In this document: positions 35,465 to 42,699 of the stretch, in pieces
How positions within the stretch are numbered: position 1 is the stretch's first letter
Layout: every line of letters starts with the position of its first letter
Source of the DNA: Flavobacterium sp.
GTDB lineage: Bacteria; Bacteroidota; Bacteroidia; Flavobacteriales; Flavobacteriaceae
Reading direction: 5' to 3'
Assembly (NCBI RefSeq): GCF_027531705.1
Contig: NZ_JAPZSP010000004.1
Span: 248,001 to 312,000, forward strand
DNA: 64,000 nucleotides
Notes under the pieces: model-generated
What the model was told of the DNA's origin: nothing
Seen by the model: only the letters and a program-made list of their open reading frames with translations
Databases searched by the model: none
Made by a program: the position numbers and the translations under genes

Positions 35465-37569
35465 TGGCACAAAAAGAAATCAAAGTTGCACTAATTGGTA
35501 ACCCAAACACGGGAAAAACTTCGGTTTTTAACCAACTTACAGGTTTGCATCAACAGGTTGGAAATTATCCTGGAATTACGGTTGAAAAGAAAATTGGGGT
35601 TTGCAAACTTTCGGAAGATGTAAAAGCAACTATAATTGATTTACCCGGAACTTACAGCTTAAATGCCAGTTCAATTGACGAAAATGTGGTGATTGAACTG
35701 CTGATGAATCGAAACGATGAAAATTTTCCAGATGTTGTTGTTGTTGTTACTGAAGTTGAAAATTTGAAAAGAAATTTGCTTCTTTTTACTCAAATAAAAG
35801 ATTTAGAATTGCCAACGCTTTTGGTTGTCAATATGAGTGACCGAATGCAATTGAAAGGAATTGAACTCGATATTCCATTTTTAGAAAGTGAATTGAAAAC
35901 GTCAATCGCATTAGTTAGTTCACGCAAAAATATTGGAATTGAAAAGATTAAAAATCTGATTCTAAATTATCAAAATCTTTCGACTGAACCTTGTTTAAAT
36001 GCTTCCAGTATTGATGTTGAGTATTTTGACAAACTCAGAAAAGCGTTTCCAAATCAGCTTCTTTACAAACTTTGGTTGGTAATTACACAAGACGTGAATT
36101 TTTTGAACTTAGAGCGAAAAGAATTAAAAAGTTCGTTTACCAAATCGCATGCTGATTTGAAAAGATTACAGCAAAAAGAAACTATAAAAAGGTACCAATT
36201 TATAAACGACACTTTAAAAATTGGTCAAAAAATCGATCGTTCAAAAGCATCTGATTTTCGAGCAAAATTAGATAGAGTTTTGACTCATAAAATCTTTGGT
36301 TACGTGATTTTCTTTGTGATTTTGTTTGGAATATTTCAATCAATTTTTGAATGGTCTAAATACCCTATGGATTTTATTGATAGTTCGTTTGCCAACTTGG
36401 CTTCGTATGCAAAAAATAGTCTTCCAGCTGGCGAATTTACTAACTTGATTAGCGAAGGAATTATACCAGGAATTGGCGGTATTTTGATTTTTATTCCACA
36501 AATTGCCTTTCTATTTCTATTTATTTCTGTCTTGGAAGAAAGTGGTTATATGAGTCGTGTGGTTTTTTTGATGGATAAAATTATGCGTCGTTTTGGCCTT
36601 TCTGGAAAAAGTGTTGTGCCGCTAATTTCGGGAACTGCTTGTGCTATTCCTGCCATTATGAGCGCACGAAATATCGAAAATTGGAAAGAACGATTAATCA
36701 CTATTTTGGTTACGCCATTTATAACTTGCTCGGCAAGATTACCAGTTTACGCCATTTTGATAGCACTAATAATTCCTGATGAAAAATTATTTGGATTTAT
36801 GAGTTTGCAGGGTTTAACGTTGATGATTTTATATCTTTTAGGTTTCGGTGTTGCCATTTTTTCAGCTTATATTTTAAATAAAATTCTGAATATAAAATCG
36901 AAATCTTACTTTGTGGTTGAAATGCCAAGTTATAAGATTCCGATGTTCAAAAATGTTGCTATAAATGTTTTAGAAAAAACGAGAGCTTTTGTTTTTGGTG
37001 CTGGAAAAATTATTTTAGCATTGTCGATTGTACTTTGGTTTTTGGGTTCACACGGATTGGGGAAAAACTTTAAAAATGCGGAGCAAATTGTAAAACAACA
37101 ACTTGACACAAAAAATGTTGTTTATAGTCAGAAATATTTAGACGATCAAGTGAGTGCCTACAAACTAGAAAATTCATTTATTGGAATTATCGGAAAATCG
37201 ATTGAGCCTGTAATAAAACCATTAGGATACGATTGGAAAATCGGAATTGCCGTTGTGAGTTCGTTTGCCGCTAGAGAAGTTTTTGTTGGAACTTTGGCAA
37301 CTATTTACAGCGTTGGTAGCCATAGCGATGAAGAAGACACCATAAAAAATCGAATGGCAGCAGAAGTTCACGCCGATGGTTCAAAGATTTTTAACTTTCC
37401 AACAGGAATTTCATTGTTGCTTTTTTATGCCTTTGCGATGCAATGCGTTAGTACATTGGCTATTGTAAAAAAAGAAACTAATTCGTGGAAATGGCCAATC
37501 ATTCAACTGGTTTTTATGAGTGGTTTTGCTTATTTAACAGCACTTTTGGCTTATCAGTTTTTGAAATAA
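35464..37569 (+). CDS. feoB: ferrous iron transporter FeoB
   Basis: A 701-residue inner-membrane Fe(II) transporter with a cytoplasmic G domain: G1 GNPNTGKTS (12-20), G3 DLPGTYSL (~59), and G4 NMSD (~120). The membrane part has two Gate motifs, including SGTACAIPAIMSARN and ITCSARLPVYAILI, and FAAREVFVGTLATIYSVG. Full length. It is translationally coupled to feoA; an unknown exported protein and a FeoB-associated Cys-rich peptide follow on the same strand. The cluster is a complete ferrous uptake unit. Confidence 0.97.
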   Translation: MAQKEIKVALIGNPNTGKTSVFNQLTGLHQQVGNYPGITVEKKIGVCKLSEDVKATIIDLPGTYSLNASSIDENVVIELLMNRNDENFPDVVVVVTEVENLKRNLLLFTQIKDLELPTLLVVNMSDRMQLKGIELDIPFLESELKTSIALVSSRKNIGIEKIKNLILNYQNLSTEPCLNASSIDVEYFDKLRKAFPNQLLYKLWLVITQDVNFLNLERKELKSSFTKSHADLKRLQQKETIKRYQFINDTLKIGQKIDRSKASDFRAKLDRVLTHKIFGYVIFFVILFGIFQSIFEWSKYPMDFIDSSFANLASYAKNSLPAGEFTNLISEGIIPGIGGILIFIPQIAFLFLFISVLEESGYMSRVVFLMDKIMRRFGLSGKSVVPLISGTACAIPAIMSARNIENWKERLITILVTPFITCSARLPVYAILIALIIPDEKLFGFMSLQGLTLMILYLLGFGVAIFSAYILNKILNIKSKSYFVVEMPSYKIPMFKNVAINVLEKTRAFVFGAGKIILALSIVLWFLGSHGLGKNFKNAEQIVKQQLDTKNVVYSQKYLDDQVSAYKLENSFIGIIGKSIEPVIKPLGYDWKIGIAVVSSFAAREVFVGTLATIYSVGSHSDEEDTIKNRMAAEVHADGSKIFNFPTGISLLLFYAFAMQCVSTLAIVKKETNSWKWPIIQLVFMSGFAYLTALLAYQFLK

Positions 37570-37606
37570 TTGGTTAAATTTTTGATAGAAGAAAAGAAAC
37601 GCTTTT

Positions 37607-38446
37607 ATGAAAAAAACACTATCCTTTTTACTGATTTTTTGCTTCACAATTTCATTTGGACAAAATAAAATTGATAAATCTAAAAAAGAATTAACGGCTA
37701 AAGAAGGCGTGAAAAACACATCGAGACCAAATAGTAATTGTTCAAGCTCAAAATCTTCCTCAGAAATTGGAAATTCATTTTTTGGTGAAATTGCTGTAGA
37801 AATTTTTATGTATGCCACTTATGGTGTTTTCAAATATGGTTTTATTGGTGATTATAGTAATGAAAATCATCTTCAAAGCAGTTTGACAAAATATCCTTTT
37901 TACAACGAAAAATCAGGAAATTATAAAGGTGTTGAAAGTGATAGTGTGAAAAATAGTTTGATGCGTTTTGATTTCGAAAATAGTTTTATTTATAGCAGTA
38001 ATGATTTGTTTGGTAATCATTTGAAAGCAAAAATTCGTCCGTTTCAGTATTTTTATTTACAATCCGATTTTCATCAATTGTACGAATTTGATAAAATTGA
38101 AAATACTAATAGTCGTCTTTCTTTATTTCATTTCAACCTAAGTTATGACCGAATTCGATTTGAAAAATTCAACTTAGGATGGACACTTGGAGCTTCTTAT
38201 GTTGGAAATGAAGTCAAAAAAGCTGGTTTTTCGTATGGTCTAAATGCAGAATATTTCATAGGAAATCACATTAGTTTTATGGCGTCGGGAAAATGGAGCA
38301 AAATCAATATGCAACCTGTGAATGCTTTTGAATTACAGAGTAAATTTCATCGCAAAACCTACTTTTTTTTGTTAGGATTTGAACATTTAAAAATTGCAAC
38401 TCCGTCATATAATTTTATTTCGCTCGGTGGCGGAATTTATTTTTAA
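37607..38446 (+). CDS. hypothetical outer-membrane beta-barrel-like protein in the feo cluster
   Basis: A 279-residue exported protein with signal peptide MKKTLSFLLIFCFTISFGQ. A Ser/Asn/Lys-rich linker with one Cys follows (RPNSNCSSSKSSSE). The rest is alternating hydrophobic/aromatic beta strands ending in SLGGGIYF, where the terminal Phe is the usual outer-membrane barrel signature. I do not recognise the family. It sits 37 nt after feoB and 9 nt before a Cys-rich peptide, so it is likely part of the feo transcript and may help move iron across the outer membrane (inference). Confidence 0.65.
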   Translation: MKKTLSFLLIFCFTISFGQNKIDKSKKELTAKEGVKNTSRPNSNCSSSKSSSEIGNSFFGEIAVEIFMYATYGVFKYGFIGDYSNENHLQSSLTKYPFYNEKSGNYKGVESDSVKNSLMRFDFENSFIYSSNDLFGNHLKAKIRPFQYFYLQSDFHQLYEFDKIENTNSRLSLFHFNLSYDRIRFEKFNLGWTLGASYVGNEVKKAGFSYGLNAEYFIGNHISFMASGKWSKINMQPVNAFELQSKFHRKTYFFLLGFEHLKIATPSYNFISLGGGIYF

Positions 38447-38455
38447 CTTTACAAT

Positions 38456-38581
38456 ATGAAATTACAAGAAATATTGGTTTATGTTGCAGTAGCAATTGCT
38501 TTAGTTTTTCTTTATCAGAAGTTTTTGGGTAAAAAAAAGCCTAAGAAAAATTGTGGTGATGATGATTGTGGATGTAATTAA
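38456..38581 (+). CDS. FeoB-associated Cys-rich membrane peptide
   Basis: A 41-residue peptide: one membrane helix (EILVYVAVAIALVFLYQKFL), a basic turn (GKKKPKK), then a Cys-rich tail NCGDDDCGCN (Cys33, Cys38, Cys40). This matches the 'FeoB-associated Cys-rich membrane protein' family, thought to work with FeoB in place of FeoC. It follows the barrel-like gene by 9 nt. Its stop codon overlaps the stop of the converging gene in a TTAA palindrome (38578-38581). Confidence 0.88.
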   Translation: MKLQEILVYVAVAIALVFLYQKFLGKKKPKKNCGDDDCGCN

Positions 38582-38967
38582 TCACTAAAAACCACATTGA
38601 TAAAATACTTCTTTAGGTTAACCTGTTCGCCATCTTTTCTAATCGGCATAACTGAAACCATTTTTATTTTTTTAGGAAAATAATTCTCAAACCATTTGTT
38701 GTTTTCTTCTCGGTTTTTTGAATTAAAAGTTAGTGTTTTTTCTTCTACTAGTTTTTTGTCTTTGTAAATTTCTACAATTGCCGAAACTTCTCCAGCCCAA
38801 ATACATTCAACACCTTGTGGACATCTTGAGTCATTGAAAACGCTTTTCAATTTGAGATACATTCCTTTTTTGGGAATACATTTTTTGGTTGTGATTTTTT
38901 CAAAATTTTGAGAAAAAAGCGAAAAACTGAAAAACAACATTGAAAGTAAAAATAGTTTTTTCATCAA
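38578..38967 (-). CDS. hypothetical exported protein
   Basis: A 129-residue protein with signal peptide MMKKLFLLSMLFFSFSLFSQ. The core SVFNDSRCPQGVECIWAGEVSAIV belongs to a small family frequent in Bacteroidota that has the conserved motif DSRCPxGxxCxWAGxV; two Cys could form a disulfide or bind metal. Function unknown. It is convergent with the Cys-rich peptide gene (4-nt overlap) and 16 nt downstream of the ZIP transporter gene, so it probably ends that transcript. Confidence 0.7.
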   Translation of the reverse strand: MMKKLFLLSMLFFSFSLFSQNFEKITTKKCIPKKGMYLKLKSVFNDSRCPQGVECIWAGEVSAIVEIYKDKKLVEEKTLTFNSKNREENNKWFENYFPKKIKMVSVMPIRKDGEQVNLKKYFINVVFSD

Positions 38968-38983
38968 TCAAAGATACATATTT

Positions 38984-39802
38984 TTAGCCTAAAGCTACAT
39001 CAAGGGTCATCATTACAATAAATCCACCTATCAATCCTAAAGTGGCAATATCTGTGTTTTTATCTTGTTGTGTTTCGGGAATTACTTCTTCAACAACAAC
39101 GAATATCATCGCTCCAGCAGCAAATGCTAAAGCATAAGGCAAAAGCGGTGTAAAAAAAGTTACAGCAACTGCACCTAAAACGCCAGCAATTGGTTCCACT
39201 AAAGCTGATGATTGTCCGTACATGAAACTTTTCCATCTACTCATTCCCATTCTTCGCAATGGCATAGAAACGGCGATTCCTTCTGGAAAATTTTGAATTC
39301 CAATTCCAATGGCTAACGTTACAGCTCCAGCAATTGAAGCTTCTGGAATTCCCGCGGCAACGCCACCAAAAAGAACTCCAACAGCCAAACCTTCAGGAAT
39401 GTTGTGCAATGTTATAGCCAAAACCAACAAAGTAGTTCGTTGCCAAGGTGATTTTACTCCTTCTGTTTCTTGAAAATTAATGTGTAAATGCGGAAGAATT
39501 TTATCTAAACCAAAAATAAAAAGTGCTCCTAAACCAAATCCAACTGCTGCAGGAATCACTTTCACAAATCCTTCACCATTACTCATTTCAATAGCTGGCG
39601 CGAGTAAACTCCAAAAACTTGCTGCAATCATAACTCCGCCTGTAAAACCAAGCATTCCGTCAAGAACTACTCGATTCATGTTCTTAAAAAAGAACACAAA
39701 TGACGCTCCAAATGCAGTTAAAAACCATGTAAATAATGTGGCATACAAAGCTGCCAAAATTGGGTCAATGCTTTCGAAATAATCTAAAATTGTTTGAAAC
39801 AT
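38984..39802 (-). CDS. ZIP family metal transporter
   Basis: A 272-residue inner-membrane transporter with about eight helices. The metal-binding helices carry HNIPEGLAVGVLFG and QNFPEGIAVSMPL, the ZIP signature of the GufA/ZupT group. Such proteins import Zn, Fe or Mn. It begins 1 nt after the stop of the DtxR/MntR-like regulator, so the regulator and the transporter are one operon. Which metal is carried is not decided by the sequence. Confidence 0.9.
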   Translation of the reverse strand: MFQTILDYFESIDPILAALYATLFTWFLTAFGASFVFFFKNMNRVVLDGMLGFTGGVMIAASFWSLLAPAIEMSNGEGFVKVIPAAVGFGLGALFIFGLDKILPHLHINFQETEGVKSPWQRTTLLVLAITLHNIPEGLAVGVLFGGVAAGIPEASIAGAVTLAIGIGIQNFPEGIAVSMPLRRMGMSRWKSFMYGQSSALVEPIAGVLGAVAVTFFTPLLPYALAFAAGAMIFVVVEEVIPETQQDKNTDIATLGLIGGFIVMMTLDVALG

Positions 39803-39803
39803 A

Positions 39804-40451
39804 TTATTTTACGTATAAATTATTAGCAATTTTATTTGATAAAGTCATTTTTCTTGAATCAATTTCGACGTGTAAAGTGTCGTCGAAAGTTTCTCTTTCA
39901 ATGACAAAGATTTTTGAACCTAAAGCAATTTTTTGTTTGTCTAAATACTGTAAAAATTCTGATGAAGAATCTTTCACACCAACACACTGATATTCTTTAT
40001 TTAATGAAGCTTCAGATAATAATAATTTGTTGATTTTTTTAATTTCTCCGTCAGCATTCGGAATTGGATCTCCATGCGGATCAAACGATGGAAAATCTAA
40101 AAACTCGTCTAATTTATTTATTAAATTTTCCGATTTTATATGTTCTAATTCTTCAGCAATTTCATGTACTTCATCCCAAGAAAAATTTAACTTTTCTACC
40201 AGAAAAACTTCCCACAAACGGTGTTTTCTAACAATCATTTTAGCTGAATGAAAACCTTTTTCTGTCAAAGTAACACCTTGATATTTTTGATAAGAAACCA
40301 ACTCTTTTTCAGATAACTTCTTCAACATATCAGTTACAGATGATGCCTTAGTATCTAACATTCCTGCAATAGCATTAGTGTTAACTCCTTTTGGAGAAAC
40401 CAGCGATAAATGATAGATAACTTTGATATAATTTTCTTCTGAAATGGTCAT
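39804..40451 (-). CDS. DtxR/MntR-family metal-dependent regulator
   Basis: A 215-residue regulator. N-terminal winged helix (MTISEENYIKVIYHLS, then TNAIAGMLDTKASSVTDMLKKL as the recognition region), a metal-binding dimerisation domain with HxxxE-type ligands (RKHRLWEVFLVEKLNFSWDEVHEIAEELEHI), and a C-terminal FeoA/SH3-like domain (LGSKIFVIERETFDDTLHVEID). Metal-bound forms repress uptake genes. It precedes the ZIP transporter by 1 nt and diverges from a transporter-like gene whose promoter holds a palindrome. Fe or Mn as the effector cannot be told apart here. Confidence 0.9.
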   Translation of the reverse strand: MTISEENYIKVIYHLSLVSPKGVNTNAIAGMLDTKASSVTDMLKKLSEKELVSYQKYQGVTLTEKGFHSAKMIVRKHRLWEVFLVEKLNFSWDEVHEIAEELEHIKSENLINKLDEFLDFPSFDPHGDPIPNADGEIKKINKLLLSEASLNKEYQCVGVKDSSSEFLQYLDKQKIALGSKIFVIERETFDDTLHVEIDSRKMTLSNKIANNLYVK

Positions 40452-40471
40452 TTAAAATCAATATTTTGACA

Positions 40472-40479
40472 AATATAAT
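40472..40479 (-). promoter_or_regulatory. -7 promoter element for the DtxR/ZIP operon
   Basis: The minus strand reads TATATTTG, matching TAnnTTTG, 20 nt before the regulator ATG. Confidence 0.55.
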
Positions 40480-40505
40480 ACTAATTTCAATTTATTTTAA
40501 AATAT

Positions 40506-40525
40506 TTTTTAGTTTTGTCTAAAAA
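40506..40525 (+). promoter_or_regulatory. palindromic operator candidate overlapping a -7 box
   Basis: TTTTTAG (40506-40512) and CTAAAAA (40519-40525) are perfect 7-bp arms around TTTTGT. The -7 box TAGTTTTG (40510-40517) lies inside it. The ATG follows at 40533. Position and DtxR-box-like TTAG/CTAA core make it a likely binding site for the divergent regulator. Confidence 0.55.
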
Positions 40526-40532
40526 TTAATTT

Positions 40533-41276
40533 ATGAAAAACAAAATATTACTATTATCCCTACTCTTCTCATCTTCAATTTATTCTCAAACTATTGAACC
40601 CATCCAAGCCGACAGACCAGACCAAACCGAAACACCAGCCATTGTACCAAAAGATATGTTTCAAGTAGAAACCGGATTTACTTTTCAGAAAAATGATGCC
40701 ATTTCTAAATCATTTACTTTACCTTCAACTTTATGGAAATATGGTGTAAATGAAAATTTCGAGTTACGATTAATAACTGAATTTTCATCGGAGGAAACAA
40801 ACAATGAAAAAATAAACGGCTTATCTCCAATATATATTGGTTTCAAAGTGAAGTTGGCTGAAGAAAAAGGTATTGTTCCTAAAACTTCTTTTATAGGACA
40901 TATTTCTTTACCAAATATGGCATCAACCAAATTTAAAACTGAGTATTTTGCGCCTGAATTTCGATTTGTAATGCAACATACTTTATCAGATAAAATATCA
41001 TTCAGTTATAATCTTGGTGCAGAATGGGATGGATTTTCGGCCGAACCAACTTTTATTTACACCAATGCCATTGGATATTCTATTTCAGATAAATTGGGAA
41101 GTTATTTCGAGATTTTTGGATTTATACCACAAAATACAAAGTCAAATCATAGTATAGATGGCGGAATTACCTATTTGATAAGCAATAATTTTATGGTAGA
41201 TTTGTCTTCAGGATTTGGAATCTCTAAAAATGCTCCCGATTATTATTGTGCATTGGGATTTTCATTCAGAATTTAA
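40533..41276 (+). CDS. outer-membrane transporter-like protein (phenol MetA-pathway family)
   Basis: A 247-residue exported protein with signal peptide MKNKILLLSLLFSSSIYSQ. The start IQADRPDQTETPAIVPKDMFQVETGF matches the 'transporter' family PF13557 (MetA-pathway of phenol degradation), and the remaining beta strands end in YCALGFSFRI, a barrel-type C-terminus. The family name comes from a single pathway and does not prove a substrate. It is divergent from the metal regulator and its promoter carries the palindrome at 40506-40525, so a role in metal handling is plausible. crtY begins 1 nt after its stop. Confidence 0.75.
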   Translation: MKNKILLLSLLFSSSIYSQTIEPIQADRPDQTETPAIVPKDMFQVETGFTFQKNDAISKSFTLPSTLWKYGVNENFELRLITEFSSEETNNEKINGLSPIYIGFKVKLAEEKGIVPKTSFIGHISLPNMASTKFKTEYFAPEFRFVMQHTLSDKISFSYNLGAEWDGFSAEPTFIYTNAIGYSISDKLGSYFEIFGFIPQNTKSNHSIDGGITYLISNNFMVDLSSGFGISKNAPDYYCALGFSFRI

Positions 41277-41277
41277 G

Positions 41278-42441
41278 ATGCAACACTATCACTACATTTT
41301 CACAGGTTCTGGATTATCGGCTTTAATGACCGTTTATGAAATGATTTTATCTGAAAAATTTAATGATAAATCGATTTTATTATTAGACGAAAATCCAAAA
41401 AAAAGCAATGATAGAACGTGGTGTTTTTGGGATAATTCTTCTCTTTTTGATAAAATAATTTCTAAAGAATGGCCTGTTGCACTTTATGCTGACGAGCATT
41501 TTCAGAGAAATCTAGAGTTGCAACACTATCGTTACAAAATGATTCGCGGATTGGATTTTTACAATCTCATTTTCGATTTAATTTCTAAACAAGATAATAT
41601 ACATTTTGCAAATCAAAAAGTAATCGATTTTGAAGAATTAGGAAATCATTGCATTGTAAAAACAGAAAATCAAAATTATGCTTGCAATAAAATTTTCAAT
41701 TCGATTTACAATCCAAATCTTGTAAAAAGCCAATCGAAATATCCTCTTTTACAACAACATTTTATAGGATGGTTTATAAAATCGAAAGAAGCAGTTTTCA
41801 ATCCAGATGTGGCAACTTTTATGGATTTTTCTATCGAACAAAGAGGAAATACACGATTTATGTATGTTCTTCCAACGTCTACAACGGAAGCGTTGTTAGA
41901 ATATACACTGTTTTCAAAAGACTTACTCTCAAAAGAAGAATATGAAAACGAAATTCAAATTTACATCCAAAAATTAGGAATTACTGACTATGAAATAGTC
42001 GAAAAAGAACAAGGAAATATCCCGATGTCGAGTTATAAATTTTGGAAAAACAACACCAAAAACATCATAAATATTGGTTCGGTTGGCGGTTGGACAAAAG
42101 CCAGCACTGGATTTACATTTAAAAATGTCACAAAAAAATCAAAAGCATTAGTCAACTTCCTTACCTCGGAAACTGACACTTCGACTGCGCTCAGCACAAG
42201 TTTTACAAAATTCCACAAAATGGATAAATTTTGGATTTATGATTTGTTGTTTATTGATGTCTTGTTTAAAAATAATGAGCTAGGTTCAAAAGTATTTTCA
42301 TCGCTTTTCAAAAAAGGAAATCCAACATTAATATTCAAATTCTTAGACGAAGAAACTACATTTTGGGAGGATTTACAAGTGATTTGGAAATGCCCAAAAG
42401 GTCTTTTCATTAGAGCATTATTTGGTAGAATATTCAAATAA
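41278..42441 (+). CDS. crtY: lycopene beta-cyclase CrtY-like
   Basis: A 387-residue flavoprotein-type cyclase that closes the beta-ionone rings of lycopene to make beta-carotene, the precursor of zeaxanthin-type flavobacterial pigments. The N-terminal dinucleotide-binding site is HYIFTGSGLSALMT, with DENPKKSNDRTWCFW (the family D-x-x-R-x-x-x-W-C-x-W motif) and IGSVGGWTKASTGFTF near residue 265. I start at 41278 (MQHYHYIF), 1 nt after the previous stop. A repeat at 42178-42198 encodes DTSTALST and looks like an in-frame insertion. No crtB or crtI is adjacent, so the gene is detached from the rest of its pathway. Confidence 0.9.
   Translation: MQHYHYIFTGSGLSALMTVYEMILSEKFNDKSILLLDENPKKSNDRTWCFWDNSSLFDKIISKEWPVALYADEHFQRNLELQHYRYKMIRGLDFYNLIFDLISKQDNIHFANQKVIDFEELGNHCIVKTENQNYACNKIFNSIYNPNLVKSQSKYPLLQQHFIGWFIKSKEAVFNPDVATFMDFSIEQRGNTRFMYVLPTSTTEALLEYTLFSKDLLSKEEYENEIQIYIQKLGITDYEIVEKEQGNIPMSSYKFWKNNTKNIINIGSVGGWTKASTGFTFKNVTKKSKALVNFLTSETDTSTALSTSFTKFHKMDKFWIYDLLFIDVLFKNNELGSKVFSSLFKKGNPTLIFKFLDEETTFWEDLQVIWKCPKGLFIRALFGRIFK
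42178..42198 (+). repeat. TTCGACTGCGCTCAGC repeat, copy 2 (inside crtY)
   Basis: acttcgactgcgctcagca is identical to the core of the copy at 27057-27080 and read in the same frame (TSTALS). Confidence 0.8.
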
Positions 42442-42501
42442 AACATACTTCTACAAATGTTAAATTTTATAAAATATAGTTTTCAATCCAAAAGTTATCT
42501 C

Positions 42502-42509
42502 TAGTTTTG
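42502..42509 (+). promoter_or_regulatory. -7 promoter element for the his operon leader
   Basis: TAGTTTTG matches TAnnTTTG and lies 18 nt before the leader-peptide ATG. A weak -33-like TTTTC is ~18 nt further upstream. Confidence 0.6.
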
Positions 42510-42527
42510 TCCCATCAAAATAAAACA

Positions 42528-42584
42528 ATGAACACGATTATCGCTCAATTACATCATCATCATTCTTGCAACCAGGCGAGTTAA
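42528..42584 (+). CDS. hisL: his operon leader peptide
   Basis: An 18-codon ORF: MNTIIAQLHHHHSCNQAS. Four consecutive His codons (42552-42563) lie between the promoter and a strong terminator, upstream of eight his genes. This is the expected arrangement for a translation-dependent attenuator: when charged tRNA-His is scarce the ribosome stalls on the CAT run. The last codons (CAGGCGAGTT, 42573-42582) are complementary to the 5' arm of the terminator (AACCCGTCTG, 42620-42629) at 9 of 10 positions including one G-U pair, and so act as the antiterminator strand. The symbol follows enterobacterial usage by analogy. Confidence 0.85.
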   Translation: MNTIIAQLHHHHSCNQAS

Positions 42585-42616
42585 TGATGTATTGAAGCTA
42601 ATCAAATAACATAATT

Positions 42617-42652
42617 AAAAACCCGTCTGAGTATATCAAGACGGGTTTTTTG
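42617..42652 (+). terminator. his attenuator terminator
   Basis: ACCCGTCT (42621-42628) pairs with AGACGGGT (42639-42646) around a 10-nt loop, followed by a T run. The loop side, ctgagtatatca (42627-42638), is exactly complementary to tgatatactcag at 42668-42679. Confidence 0.9.
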
Positions 42653-42699
42653 TATTTATACACTTCGTGATATACTCAGATTTTATTCTAAATTAAAAA

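Noticed and set aside
41215..41277. Longer N-terminus for crtY from a TTG inside the upstream gene
   Set aside because: The dinucleotide-binding fold begins at the ATG at 41278; the extra part is out-of-frame sequence of the upstream gene.
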